In this document: positions 33,861 through 44,300 of the stretch, piece after piece
Layout of the letters: the number at the start of each line of letters is the position of its first letter
Numbering within the stretch: position 1 is the first letter of the stretch
Source of the DNA: Adenophora triphylla var. japonica
Taxonomy: Eukaryota; Streptophyta; Magnoliopsida; Asterales; Campanulaceae
Direction of reading: 5' to 3'
DNA length: 64,000 bases
Assembly (NCBI GenBank): GCA_022495995.1
Contig: JAFEMH010004873.1
Coordinates: forward strand, 124,001 to 188,000
Notes under the pieces: model-generated
The model's input: the letters and a program-made list of their open reading frames with translations, nothing else
What the model was told of the DNA's origin: nothing
Database searches by the model: none
Position numbers and translations under genes: made by a program

Positions 33861-33922
33861 TAAATGATAAAACAAAAGGATTTTGGGAAAAAATAAAAAG
33901 AATTTATTTTGAAAAACGGAGG

Positions 33923-34022
33923 TTTTTTTTTTTTTTTTTTTTTTTTTTGAAAAATGGGGTTTTTTTTTTTTGAAAAAAGGGAATTTTTTGAAAAGGGGGA
34001 TTTTTTGAAAAAAGGGGGGAGG
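33923..34022. repeat. Poly(T)/poly(G)-rich tract
   Basis: Plus strand has a run of more than 20 T at about 33927-33949 followed by G4-T12-type alternation down to 34020. It is simple sequence with strong purine/pyrimidine asymmetry; apparent Lys-rich translation is an artefact. Confidence 0.85.
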
Positions 34023-34085
34023 TTATTTAATAACCCGGTCAACCGATGTGACCGAGGAGACGCGTGTCAGGAGGGGAAGGGGAAG

Positions 34086-34245
34086 GGCCGATCGGACCTT
34101 CCTTCTGATTGGCTGAGAAGAATTGACGCGGATCCGTGTCGCTGAGATGAAATCCTGGCCGTTCGATGGCCTCGAAGAAACACAAAATGATGGGCCGATC
34201 GGCCCTTCACCCCATTGGCCAGATTTTACGGCCGATCGGCCTTAA
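34086..34245. promoter_or_regulatory. GATCGG palindromes upstream of the antisense PMD gene
   Basis: Three copies: GGGCCGATCGGACC (34085), GGGCCGATCGGCCC (34192) and GGCCGATCGGCC (34231). They match the palindromes in the LTR of the same element and lie 115-275 bases before the ATG at 34361. No clear TATA box is seen between. Confidence 0.6.
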
Positions 34246-34360
34246 GAATCGTCCGTCTTCTTCTCTCTTTCACGTCTTCTTCTTCTTCGTAAAGCTCTCG
34301 CCGGAAAATTCCTTCAAGCTCTCTTGATTTGTGCCGAGTTGTGTTAAGGTCTTGCTTACC

Positions 34361-36880
34361 ATGGATCCCGATGTTGCTGCTTTGGAGCTCTTGCTCAACC
34401 GATCGGAGAATCCTTCGTTGGGCTCGTACGGTGGTGATTTTCATGGCTATGGCGGAGGAGTTTCTGCTAGTGGTTATGGTGGAGGAGGGAGCCATTGTTC
34501 TGGTAGTATTAGGGGCGGTTATGTCCAAATGGGTGGAGGCTTTGATGGTGGTTATGGGGGTTATGGAGGTGGTGATGATGGTGGTTATGGGGGCAGTTTT
34601 GATGGTGGACACGGTGGTGGCCAGGGCGGCAATGATGGCAGCAGCCATGGTGGAAATGGCGGCGGACACGGCGGTCCTGGTGGCGGTTACGGCGGCGGAC
34701 ACGGCGGTCCTGGTGGCGGCAATGGTGATAGTGGTGATGATGATGAAGGGGAAGGCGATCCTAACGCCGGGGAGAGCGATAGGAGTGATGTTGGTGGGGG
34801 CGTTGAGGCTCGGAGGCGGCGGGCTTCGCGCAATTATCGGCCCTCGAGATTGCACTTCATGTTGTACAACCAGTCCAATTTCTATGCGGGCTTGACTTAT
34901 CACGGATCCACCGGTCTTCGTTCCCGCGTCGGGATAAAGGTAAAGAATTTTTATTTTAACAACAGAATATTTTATGCATGTACAAAATATTTATTATTTT
35001 AAAATGCGAGTAATGACACGTGCCTTTGCTGTGTTTACCTGTTTAGGGGAACAAGATGAAGGGACGGAGCTCCCTTAGAGCGGTTGGTGAGTTGTGGGCA
35101 CTTTTGCCGGCTGGTGAGGGTAGTCCTCGTGAGAGGGTATGGAGCTTGGGGTTGGGCCCCTTTTTTGACATGGTCTCGCTGATGGGCCATACTAGGAAGT
35201 GTACGGCAGTGGTGAAGGCGTGTCGGGAGTTTTGGTGGGACACGACGCACACTTTTCATCCGAGGCAGGGTGAGGCCACGATCACTCCCACGTACTTCGC
35301 CGTCCTTACCGGATTGAGATTTACGGACGTAGCACCGCCCTTTGATGAGACCCTTCATTACGATAAGGCTCGTCGGATTCGGTGTTTGGCGCTAGCGTAG
35401 GCTCGATCAGAAATTTTGGTGTAGATGCGGGGAGGTTGTATAAGCTTGTCATGGCCGCCATTGATCAGTACAGAGTCGGCCAGTATGGGCTTGACGCACT
35501 TGTCAGAGGATTTCTTTGGTACGGTCTTTCAGTGGCCCTTTTTCCCAACTCGGGCCCAGTATGCAGATTCTCCTTGTTGGGTGCTTTGTCTGACTTGAGC
35601 TTAGTGCGGGACATCTCTTGGGGAGGGGCCGGCTTGGCTGAGCTGTACCGGCCTCTTGATACTGTTTTGAGGTCCAACACCTCTTCTTTTGATGCCTTTC
35701 AGTTTGTTCTGGAGGTATGCCTACTTTCATCATTTTTACTGTCTTTTTACTTGTTACTTGTCTTTCTGCCTTTATAAATATCAGTCCTTCGTGTCTTTTG
35801 CAGGCCTGGGTTTATGAGATTTTCGGCGTTGCGCCGTTCACTTTACGGGGCCAGACTCGGGATGTGCCCATTTTGCGGTATTGGAGGAAGGAAAATCGGA
35901 TTGAGGGGTATCCGAAGACGGTTCGTGAATCCGATTTGAGGGCCGTTCTTGATGGTCCTAGTAGGCCCGAGTTTTTACTTTATCCTTGGACACCTGAGGC
36001 TTCTGAGACAGTTGGCGCTGTTCGGGATGTGACTGCTTCTCGCAGATTGCTGGTCGGGCTGCTTGCCGATGAGATGTATTTGGGCGAGCGGGTGTCGAGG
36101 CAGCACTATGCGTGGGCTCCGCTTTACGTGCCCCAACATCCTCCGAGGAACATGTGGTATCCGAACCGGTTGCCTAGGAGGGATGAGTATCTGTTTGGGG
36201 TCCCCGCTCATCAGTTCCAGCTTGGTATGGATTATGCGGATTTTGTGGCGCTTTATTTGAGATCACCGCAGGTGGTGAGGCGGGAGTTCTTCTGCTGAAA
36301 TTTCTTGGTATGGGGAGCGGTCCGGCTATTCCCGAGCCGATGGGTGCTGCACCTCCCGAGATAGTGGATATGCCTCCATTTTCCGATCATTTCATTGTGC
36401 ATATGGCCGACGGGGAGGTGCGGGTAGACTTGGCACCTACAGAGGCCGATGAGGTGGAGGGTGCTCAGCTTCCTCCCGGCGGTGCTGGCGGGGTATGCCT
36501 CTTACTTTTCCTCTTCATTCATTTATTATTTCAGTCGTGATGTAACTCTCGCGCTTGATTTTGCGGAGTTGCAGGAGTCTTACGTACGGGGCGTGAAACA
36601 GACCAATGTGCTTGACCCGCTTTGAGAAGTGCAGTGTCGACACTTTCCTGCCAATCCCGGAGATCAGTGGATGTGGATCCGGCGCAGTGGAGACAGCGCT
36701 CTCGTGGTGATGGTAGCTCGACATCCGGATTTTCCCGAGGTCGTGCCTCGACCTCCCGTCGGGGCCATTAGGACTTTTCATTTCGTAGTACCTGTAGTGA
36801 AAAAGGAGCATGCAGACTCTATATTTTATGCTGACTCACTCATGTATGCAACTGATTTCTGTACTAGTCTATGGATTTAA
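34361..36880 (+). pseudogene. Antisense gene 1 of element E: plant mobile domain (PMD) protein, broken
   Basis: The ATG at 34361 (TACCATGG context) opens an exon of 193 codons to 34939; residues 20-130 are Gly-rich (GGYGG, GGHGGPGGG repeats). A GT...AG intron 34940-35046 joins in phase to EFWWDTTHTFHPRQGEATIT and YFAVLTGLRF, the signature of the plant mobile domain. A frameshift near 35380 leads to FGASVGSIRNFGVDAGRLY and GFLWYGLSVALFP; a second intron is 35715-35803; exon AWVYEIFGVAPFTLRG follows to a stop at 36296. A third possible intron is 36493-36573, and the last exon has an internal TGA near 36622. PMD proteins occur in host genes and as extra ORFs of Tat-type elements. It runs opposite to gag-pol, so it would need its own promoter. 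Function in the element is unknown. Confidence 0.85.
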
Positions 36881-37094
36881 TATATAAAAGTTAGTCTTTT
36901 TTCATTTATGAACATTTTCTATTTTTGGACATTATCTATTTTTGTACACTGCATTGAACAAACGAGGATAATATTGTAACAAAATAAAACAAAGTAAAAC
37001 TGAAAATAGAAAATAAAAATAAAAATAAAAAATAATAAAAAGGTGGAGCCTTGGAATCCTTGAGCTGCTGAAGCTGTGCTGTACTTGGGGAAGC
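36881..37094. other. A-rich spacer between the two antisense genes
   Basis: A/T-rich with AAAATAAAAAT-type runs near 37005-37040. A possible polyadenylation region of antisense gene 1 (TTTTATGCTG, ATATATAAAAG), but no specific signal can be fixed. Confidence 0.4.
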
Positions 37095-37284
37095 CAAAGG
37101 GTCGATCGGCCTTAAATTAAAGGTTCGATCGGCCCAAATTTAAAGGTCCGATCGGCCTTATACTGAGAGGCGGCGGTTGTTCTTCCTGGAGAGGGTCGAT
37201 CGGCCCTCTGATGTCCTTTTTCTGCACGGATTGCCCTAGCAGTCCTTTTCCTGTACGGACTTTAATACCAAACCCTATAAAAAA
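37095..37284 (+). promoter_or_regulatory. Putative promoter of antisense gene 2
   Basis: Four GATCGG palindromes (37099-37111, 37122-37135, 37145-37157, 37193-37205) precede a TATA box, CCCTATAAAAAA, at 37276-37284, which is 86 bases before the ATG at 37370. The same palindrome-then-TATA order is found in the LTR of this element on the other strand. Confidence 0.6.
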
Positions 37285-37369
37285 CCTTGTCAGCCGACGG
37301 TTATAAAGCACAATTTTCTCTTCTTTTTCTTCGCACTGTTCTATTCTTTTCCTGCTGTGGACAAACACA

Positions 37370-38790
37370 ATGAATTCTCACCCCTCTGTTTTGATGGAGA
37401 AACAAAGCAATTTTGAGAGTGATTTGGTTGTTTGGGTATCCAAGGTACCTCGCTCCGTTCGTCATGCCTTTGACAAACGTTTTGGGGTAAAGTGTATTTG
37501 GTCCCTTTTGCCCATGCATCCCAATTGGAATCTCTTACATGCTGCAGCTGCTTTTTGGGACGAATCTAATCACGTCTTCAACTTTTCTTACAACGAGATT
37601 ACGCCTACCTATGAGGATTTTCTTGCTTTGTGCGGAGGGGAAGATGTCAGTTTGATAGCAGTTCCTCAGGATCGAGTTCCGTTGGTGACAAGGGTGGCTA
37701 AATTTCTTCGTGTTCCCACGGCTGTGGCTAGGGGCTTGGTTGAGGGTGTAGACATAGATATCTGTGATTTGCCGGGGAGGTTAGCTCGTGGTGATGACTT
37801 TGATTCGGATTTTGCTTTGGATTGCTTGGCCCTCTGCTTGTTTTCCAAGGTTCTGTTTTCTCCTTATGTGGGTGTAGCCACCAGTGGATGCTTGGATATG
37901 GTTGATCAGGCCCGTTCTGGGAGGAGCATCGTTCCGGTTCTCTTGGGCGAGACGCTTCATGGTATATCTCAGATAGCTAGGGGTGCTCCACTCATGACTA
38001 GGGGCAGTGCCAAATTGCGACCACATGGCTTGAGGATCGACTTTTTGTTCTAGAGATTCCCCCTTCGAGTGTCAAGCCTTGGTTTCACGGTTGCAGGAGG
38101 AAGGTTGGTCCGCTTTCTGGCTTATCAGAGCGGGAGTGGAAGATGTACTTGGCGGAGGTGGATGCAGACGGGATTCATTGGCAAGTACAACATTGGGGTC
38201 TCTCCTTTATCCGGAGCCTTCAGCTTGGGCAATGTTTGATTCGTGTACCAGCTTTTGAGACCACCGCTTTTTACTATGCGGAGCGGGTACTTCGTCAGTA
38301 TGGCATGGAGCGAGATCCGTCCTCCAACTTGGGGAACTTCGAGTTTGATGATTACGCAAGGTTCTTCCAATGGACGTTGGTGTTTCAGTTTTGATGGTAA
38401 GCTTATGGAGTTCTCATGGGATGCCACGGGTTTATCTTGCGCAGCGGACCCTTAGCACTCATTTGTCACACGCTTATTTGACATGGTATGAAGAAAACTT
38501 GGGACCGATGAGGGAGACCTTATATGACTTGAGACGGAGATTGATTCCTAACATATCTTCGAGCCGTTTTCTCAGAGACGGGGAAGCTTTGGGGATTTCT
38601 TTAGAGCACAGTGGAGGAGCATCCTCCCAAGAAGATTGAGCGGAAGTTGAAGGGCAAGGCGATCGAGGCGGTTCCCCCATTGAAGAAGAAGCATTCGCCT
38701 TACTTTAAGAGAGAGAGCAAGAAGAAACCGACTCGACGAGCCGCCAAGAAGAAGAAGGACGGAGATGATGGGCCTAGTGCCAAGGAGTAG
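37370..38790 (+). pseudogene. Antisense gene 2 of element E: DUF7745-like protein, broken
   Basis: The ATG at 37370 opens 227 codons: WVSKVPRSVRHAFDKRFG, HPNWNLLHAAAAFWDESNHV, FNFSYNEITPTYEDFLALCG, then LARGDDFDSDFALDCLALC and LGETLHGISQIARG. The FWD...HVF.F...E..PT.E.F..L pattern resembles the DUF7745 family of plant repeat-associated proteins; I am fairly but not fully sure. A frameshift near 38045 is followed by EIPPSSVKPWFHGCRRK, WKMYLAEVDADGIHWQ and FDDYARFFQWTLVFQ. Further shifts near 38390 and 38630 lead to a Lys/Arg-rich tail (PLKKKHSP, KKKPTRRAAKKKK) ending at 38790, which would act as a nuclear localisation signal. Like antisense gene 1 it opposes gag-pol. Confidence 0.65.
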
Positions 38791-39292
38791 ACCTATATGT
38801 CCGAGTATCCACCCACAGTCATATGCGAGACACATTAGTTATTTATTTTGTCTTTTAATTTTTTTAGTTTCTTTTGCAAGTTATGTAGTCATTAGTATAG
38901 TCGAGCTTAGACTCATCAAATAAGTGTAATCATGCATTGATTGTGGGAATGAAAAAATTTATTGCTTTAATAAAAACAGATTGGATTTTTATTTATTTTT
39001 TGGACCGCGCCGATTAAGGCTGCCTACGTTCCCCTTTTACAATGAGAACCAATGGGCTCAGGTCGTCGTAGTTCATTTTCATCAAGCTACTATTTTTAGA
39101 AAGGGAAGATGGAAACAGGACGATTTTTATTTTATTTGTTTGCTCTAACTTTTGCCTAGACTGCCCTTTACGGGTTTTCAATCTAGCGAGCTTTTGAACG
39201 CACCCTTTCTTTTGTTGCTAGACCGCCCTTTACGGGTTCTCAATCTAGCGGGCTTCTTTTTGCGTTTTTATTATTATTTATTTTTTTTTTTA
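38791..39292. other. Spacer between antisense gene 2 and integrase, with a second conserved box
   Basis: Convergent 3' ends of antisense gene 2 (plus) and gag-pol (minus). At 39075-39003 the minus strand reads GAACTACGACGACCTGAGCC and later GGGGAACGTAGGCAGCC, a variant of the box found before the polypurine tract at 33395-33345. A repeated CCCTTTACGGGTT (39168-39181 and 39226-39239), an inverted repeat, sits next to CTAGCG. The tract 39265-39305 is T-rich. Confidence 0.55.
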
Positions 39293-40500
39293 TTATTTTT
39301 TTTTAGAGGGGAGGAAGAGTTTAATCATAGTAGCGTCGAGCTTGCGAGGTTGGTGGGCTCCTTGAATTCGTTGCCATCTAAATCTGCCATTTAAGCTTGC
39401 TCCACCCGAAAACATCTTCTTGATCACGTACGGGCCAGTCCATGTAGGGGCCCACTTCCCAAGAGGATTGAACTTATTGGGAAGTTGCTGCTTCAAAACC
39501 AAATCTCCTTCCTTAATGTCTAAGGGCTGCACCTTTTTGTTGAAAGCCCTTCTTTGTCCGTCTTTGATAGGCTCGGATGTGTTCCATGGCTTTGAGTCTG
39601 CGCTCGTCAAGTGTGGCCAGCGATCATATCGGCTGCGGAGCCATTCAACTTACGCTACTTGATTCTCTAATAAGATTCTCAAAGACGGGACTTCCAACTC
39701 AGCAGGAACCTTGCCTCCATCCCATATGTCGAGCAAAGGAGTTTCGCTGTAGGCTGTACGGACGGAAGTTCTATATCCCCAAAGTGCCAACGGTAGTTTC
39801 TCGGGCCAGTCCCTACCTCGAATTCTTTGTCTTTACGATTATCTGCTCAATCGTTTTGTTAGGCTGCTTATTTGCTCCGTTGGTACGAGGCCTATAAGGG
39901 GAAGACTTGTCTTAGGGTAATCTTGAACTCTGCCCGATGTCTGTCACAATCTCCGCCAAAGTGGGACCCGTTGTCAGAGATGATCTCATTTGGTACCCCA
40001 TATCTGCACATGATGTCCTCCTTAATGAAGCTGTGCCACCTTCTTGGAAGTCGACACCTTGTAAGACTTTGCCTCGATCCACTTGGTGAAGTAATCCACG
40101 GCCGCTAATACAAAACAATGCCCATTGCTTCCGGCGGTGTAATCTTGCCAATCACATCAATCCCCATGTCGCAAATGGCGAGGGTTACCATGCTATACAA
40201 CTCGTGAGGGGTACATGGTTCAAATTGGAACACATTTGGCATTTGGGACATTTCCGCACAAAGCTTGGATGCGATCGGCTTCTATAGTGACCCAATAATA
40301 ACCCAACCGTGTGATTTTACGTCTCAACATTCGGCATTCATGTGCGGACCGCATAAGCCATCGTGTACTTCTTCCATGATCATTTACGCCCGTTTCGCGT
40401 CTACACGAGTAACGAGGAGACCATCGTAATGTCTTTTGTACAACATATTATCCGGTAGAACAAAGCTGTCCAGGCCAATCGTTTCAATGCACATAAGCTT
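39293..40500 (-). pseudogene. Element E integrase, broken
   Basis: C-terminal domain in frame 39610-39293: FNKKVQPLDIKEGDLVLK and KWAPTWTGPYVIKKMF. The core lies further right in several frames: GIDVIGKI (first Asp, about 40155), IISDNGSH (second Asp, about 39970). The region that should read NGAVEAANKT reads NGANKQPNKT (about 39886-39854), putting Lys where the catalytic Glu belongs. At least four frame changes split the domain. It would have inserted the element's cDNA; this copy cannot. Confidence 0.85.
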
Positions 40501-41160
40501 TTGGCTTTCACGTCTCCTAGAAAAGACACATCACCCTTCTTGAGATACTCATAAATTTGTGCGTACCACGGATCCTTATTCTCCTCGATGTCGGCTTGAA
40601 TCTCGCGGCGGTAGGCTTCGTAGCGGTAAGCGGGGTTCTCTCTCCGACCAACTCGAATGGTTTTACGGACATTCCGTGAGGGATTTCGACCAAAGAAGCC
40701 GGTGTAGCTAAAGCGTCGGCGAATCTATTTACGTCTCTGGGTAGATAATGGAATGTCACTTCCACTGAATTGCTTAACTAGCTCTTCCATGTGAATGCGA
40801 TGCTGCTTTGCGGGTAGGGGTCAACAGTCTTCCACTTCTTAGACGTCGATTGATAATTAAAGGCGAGTCTCCATATACCTCCAACTCCTTTACATTACGC
40901 TCCAAGGCTGCTTCTAAACCGGCTATGCATGCCTCGTATTCGATTTGCGTTGTTGGTGGTTGTAAAATTCGGTTTGATGGCGATGGGGGTGTGCTCATCT
41001 TTGGGATCTACCAAAAGGATTCCCACTCCAGTTGCCTCTCTTGTTTGCGGCCCCATCAAAGAATAGTTGCCATCTCTCTTACGTATCAATTTGAAAATCC
41101 CCTCGTCTGGAAACTCTGGTTCAAGCCCCTGTTCTTACGTGCTCGGAAACTCTGCTAAAT
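40501..41160 (-). pseudogene. Element E RNase H, broken
   Basis: Frames 40998-40774 and 40765-40517 hold EYEACIAGLEAALERNVKEL, GDSPLIINR and HYLPRDVNRFADALATPASL, matching the second RNase H of family G in this window (EYEACIAGLEAALERNV, GDSQIMI, DYLPRDKNRFADALATLASL). Frame changes near 40990 and 40770 disrupt it. Confidence 0.85.
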
Positions 41161-42640
41161 GATGCGCCATGGCTCTCCCTTTACTTGCTTTTCTCGGCAC
41201 ATAGGTGATGTCGAATTCCCCGAAATGCGACCACTTGGCTAACCTCATGGACGAGACGGCTTGTCGAACGAGATACTTAATGGGATCCATTTTTGACACC
41301 GAGTAGAATCGGGTGTCTTGACAAATAGTGCTTGAGTTTATTAACCACCCAAACTAGCCCGGTGCAAGTCTTTTCCAACGGCGAGTAATTTAGCTCACTC
41401 CCCTGCGGCTTAGGCTAACGAAATAAACGGCGTTCTCTACCAGAGAATCTTTGGCCTCTTGTGCCGGCGTAGCCCCAAGCAGTTTGTATCGATTCTTGTT
41501 AGGTATAATAGCAACGGTTTCTCCGAATGTGGGGGCGAAGGATGGGGGATTGACCAAGTACCTCTTGATTTCCTCAAAGGCTTCTTGACACTTCCAGTCC
41601 CAATCTACACTTGCGGTCTTCTTCATCGATCTGAAAATCGGCTCACACATAGTAGTCAATTGATTAATGAAGCGGGCTGATGTATTGTAACCGTCCCATG
41701 AATCCTTTAACTTCTTTTTCTGTACGTGGTGGCCTCATCTCCATGATGGCTTGAATCTTCCTTGGATCTGCCTCGATCCCTCGTTCGGTGACCATGTAGC
41801 CCAGGACCTTTCCTCGAATAACTCCGAATGTACATTTGGCAGGATTCGAGACGCATGGAGTGCTCGCGCGGCTGTCGAAGAACTTCCTCAAGTCAATAAA
41901 GTGCTTGGACCGTCGACCCTTTGGAATGAATGATCATATCGTCGACATACACCTCAATCTCCTTATGGATCATGTCATGGAATAATCTTTGTGACCGCTC
42001 TTTGGTATGTAGCCCCTGCATTTTTCAATCCGAATGGCATTACGGTGTAACGATATGTTCCCATGGTGTAGTGAAAGCCGTCTTCTCTGGTGCGCCTCCG
42101 CCATCTTGATCTGATTATATCCTGCAAAACCATCTACAAAAGACTTGACCTCGTAGTTAGCAGTGGCATCTACTAGCATGTCGATGTTGGGCAACGGAAA
42201 GTCATCCTTTGGGCTAGCCTTATTGAGATCTCGGAAGTCAACACAAACTCTAACCTTGCCATTCGATTTCTTGTTGTCACAATATTAGATAACCACGTCG
42301 GATACTCAATAACTACGATAAAGCCCACTCGGAGGAGCTTCTCTATCTCTTCTTTAACTTGCGGAGACCATTCGGCTTAATGCGGCGCAATTTACGCAGC
42401 GGGCTTGGCGTGCGGTGCTAGTGGTATCATGTGCTCCACTATCGAGTTATCCAACCCTGGCATATCCTTGTATGACCATGCGAACACATCTGAATATTCT
42501 TTAAGTAGCTCGATCAACGCTTCCCTTTCAGTCCCTTCGAAGAAGCTTCCAATCTGTGTCTCTCTCGGCTCCTCTTTCGTTCCCAAATTAATACATGATA
42601 ACACCTCGTGGCGGCTTGGGCTCGACCTTCCTTTTGATTA
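41161..42640 (-). pseudogene. Element E reverse transcriptase, broken
   Basis: RT motifs from N to C: SYKDMPGLDNSIVEHMIPL (about 42480), LPNIDMLVDATANYEVKSF and DGFAGYNQIKMA (about 42180-42110), the EVYVDDMIIHS catalytic box (about 41955-41930), KCTFGVIRGKVLGYMVTERG (about 41830), FMGRLQYIS, then KKTASVDWDWKCQEAFEEIK (about 41610). Frames change at least four times. RT copies the element RNA into cDNA. Confidence 0.88.
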
Positions 42641-43020
42641 ATAACTTGCTTAGAAATTTTTTTAATGTATTCGTTATTTAGTGTGTCAGCTTCTTCTAAT
42701 GAATCATTATTAACTAAGTTAATTTGATTAAGTTGAGCATTATTTTTAGTTAATTTATCATTTAAAAGACTGGCTATGAGGGGATACTCGGAAAGATCTA
42801 GCTTTTCATTCATAGCGAAAGGGAAAACAATATTTGCAACTAAGTCGTAGTCCTCTGATGTGAGGTCATCGGACTTAGAGGAAGACTCAAACTCAAAGAA
42901 AACACATCGAGACTCAAACAAAACGGATGACTCAGAAGAAATAGAGGACTTGGGGGAACCAACGGGAGACTCGACGGAGGAGGCATCAATCCCGGCTCTT
43001 GACCATGTATTCCTTCGTGG
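42641..43020 (-). pseudogene. Linker between protease and RT, element E
   Basis: The frame 42921-42514 contains FEFESSSKSDDLTSEDYDLV then ANIVFPFAMNEKLDLSEYPL, an acidic linker before RT. The EDYDLVANIVFPF segment is the last piece shared with element B, marking where B lost its pol. Confidence 0.75.
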
Positions 43021-44300
43021 CTACGGGTCCGCCAAATACGCACCAATTCTTGACTTTCCAACCATGGGTGTCACCAGCGTCCTTGGATCAACATTGTGCA
43101 TGCGCTCTGCTCCGATGAGCGCAACCATATCATCTTCTATATTGATTCCCCAAATGCTTTGTAGCGAGGTCGACCATCCCATTCTTCGACTCCTCTGAAG
43201 CTTGCTATGTCCTCGGCCAGACGGCTCATCCAAAGATACACGCCCTAGGCGATCGGCCAACTCATCTTCAGTCTTGATGGTGTACCGGCTCTGGACTGTG
43301 ACAACCTTGCCTCTCTTCTGACGTGGATCCATGAGAACTGTTTTCAGCTTCGACCTATCGAACTCTGTATCCCTGAAGATTTCGAAACCTTTCTGCAGCT
43401 TACCTGTGTGATCGAACCACGGCTCGTTAAACTCCATGCAGGAGAACTCCTCGCCTTCCTTGACAAAGTAACTGTTGAGGGAAAGGCGGTATGGTCTCAT
43501 CTCTGGCTTCTCGTAGGGTAGCTTTGCCCTCTTGAGGTACTCAATTCTTTTCTCTTCAGCCCGATCTTCAGGGGTAATAACATAACCTAAACCGTGCTTG
43601 CTGCGATGATCAGTAGCTTCCATTGCTTGCGTAGGCCCCTGGAGATGTTCGCCCAGCCCCAGTCCTGGTACAAATCCCATGTTTCTCATCATTCTAACAG
43701 CTGGTCGTACTCTGTCCGATGTTTTTGTGAGGTCTACCGCGCAAACCTGTGCCTGTGCTATCAGCTGAAAACCGCTGAACATTGAACTACCCTCTTCATG
43801 CTGAATTTGTAGAACCGGCTTTCCCCCAGTGCTTGACCCTTGAGACGTTACCAAATCGCTGTAGATGACTGTCACTTGGTCGCCCGACTGGAATTTCACA
43901 CACTGATGCAATGAGGAAGGGACTCCATTCATCGATGCAACCGTGGCCTACCCAGGCATGGTGAAAGTGGAAGGTATGTCTATGACTTGGAACTCGGCAA
44001 TCATAGTAGTGGTCCCGCAAGTAAGAGGCAAGCGATTATTCCCAACAGCGGCCGGCTAGTAGAGTCGTATCCTCGCACGGAATGAGTGAAGGTCTCAAAT
44101 ACGTAGGACTTAGATCAAGGACGTCCATCATTACGGAAGGCGGTATGTTCACCGCATGAACCGTTATCAATGAAAATACGTGGCAACCTTTTCCCGTTGA
44201 CCTCAATAGTAATGTGCAGTGGTTCATTATGATCCGATCCAAACTCCGGCATGTCCAACTCTGAAAACGTGATGATATTCCCAAAGTGTATGTTGCCGAT
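43021..44300 (-). pseudogene. Element E protease and G-patch-like region
   Basis: The retropepsin active-site segment is RIFIDNGS (about 44185-44160), then a one-base shift to AVNIPPSVMMDVLDLSPTYL (about 44155-44100). The catalytic triplet is D-N-G, as I expect for this lineage. Frame 43932-43021 continues: SSLHQCVKFQSGDQVTVIYS, then GFVPGLGLGEHLQG and KHGLGYVITPEDR, a G-patch-like module. The protease would cut the polyprotein. The shift beside the active site makes this copy defective. Confidence 0.8.

Noticed and set aside
33683..34042. Lys/Phe-rich minus-strand frame over the poly(T) tract
   Set aside because: Arises from homopolymer runs and the GACT/AGTC repeats; not a gene.
34226..34903. 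225-codon minus-strand frame and a 188-codon plus-strand frame over the Gly-rich exon
   Set aside because: Both are shadows of the GGN-rich first exon of the PMD gene; their Thr/Ile-rich or Val/Met-rich translations are compositional.
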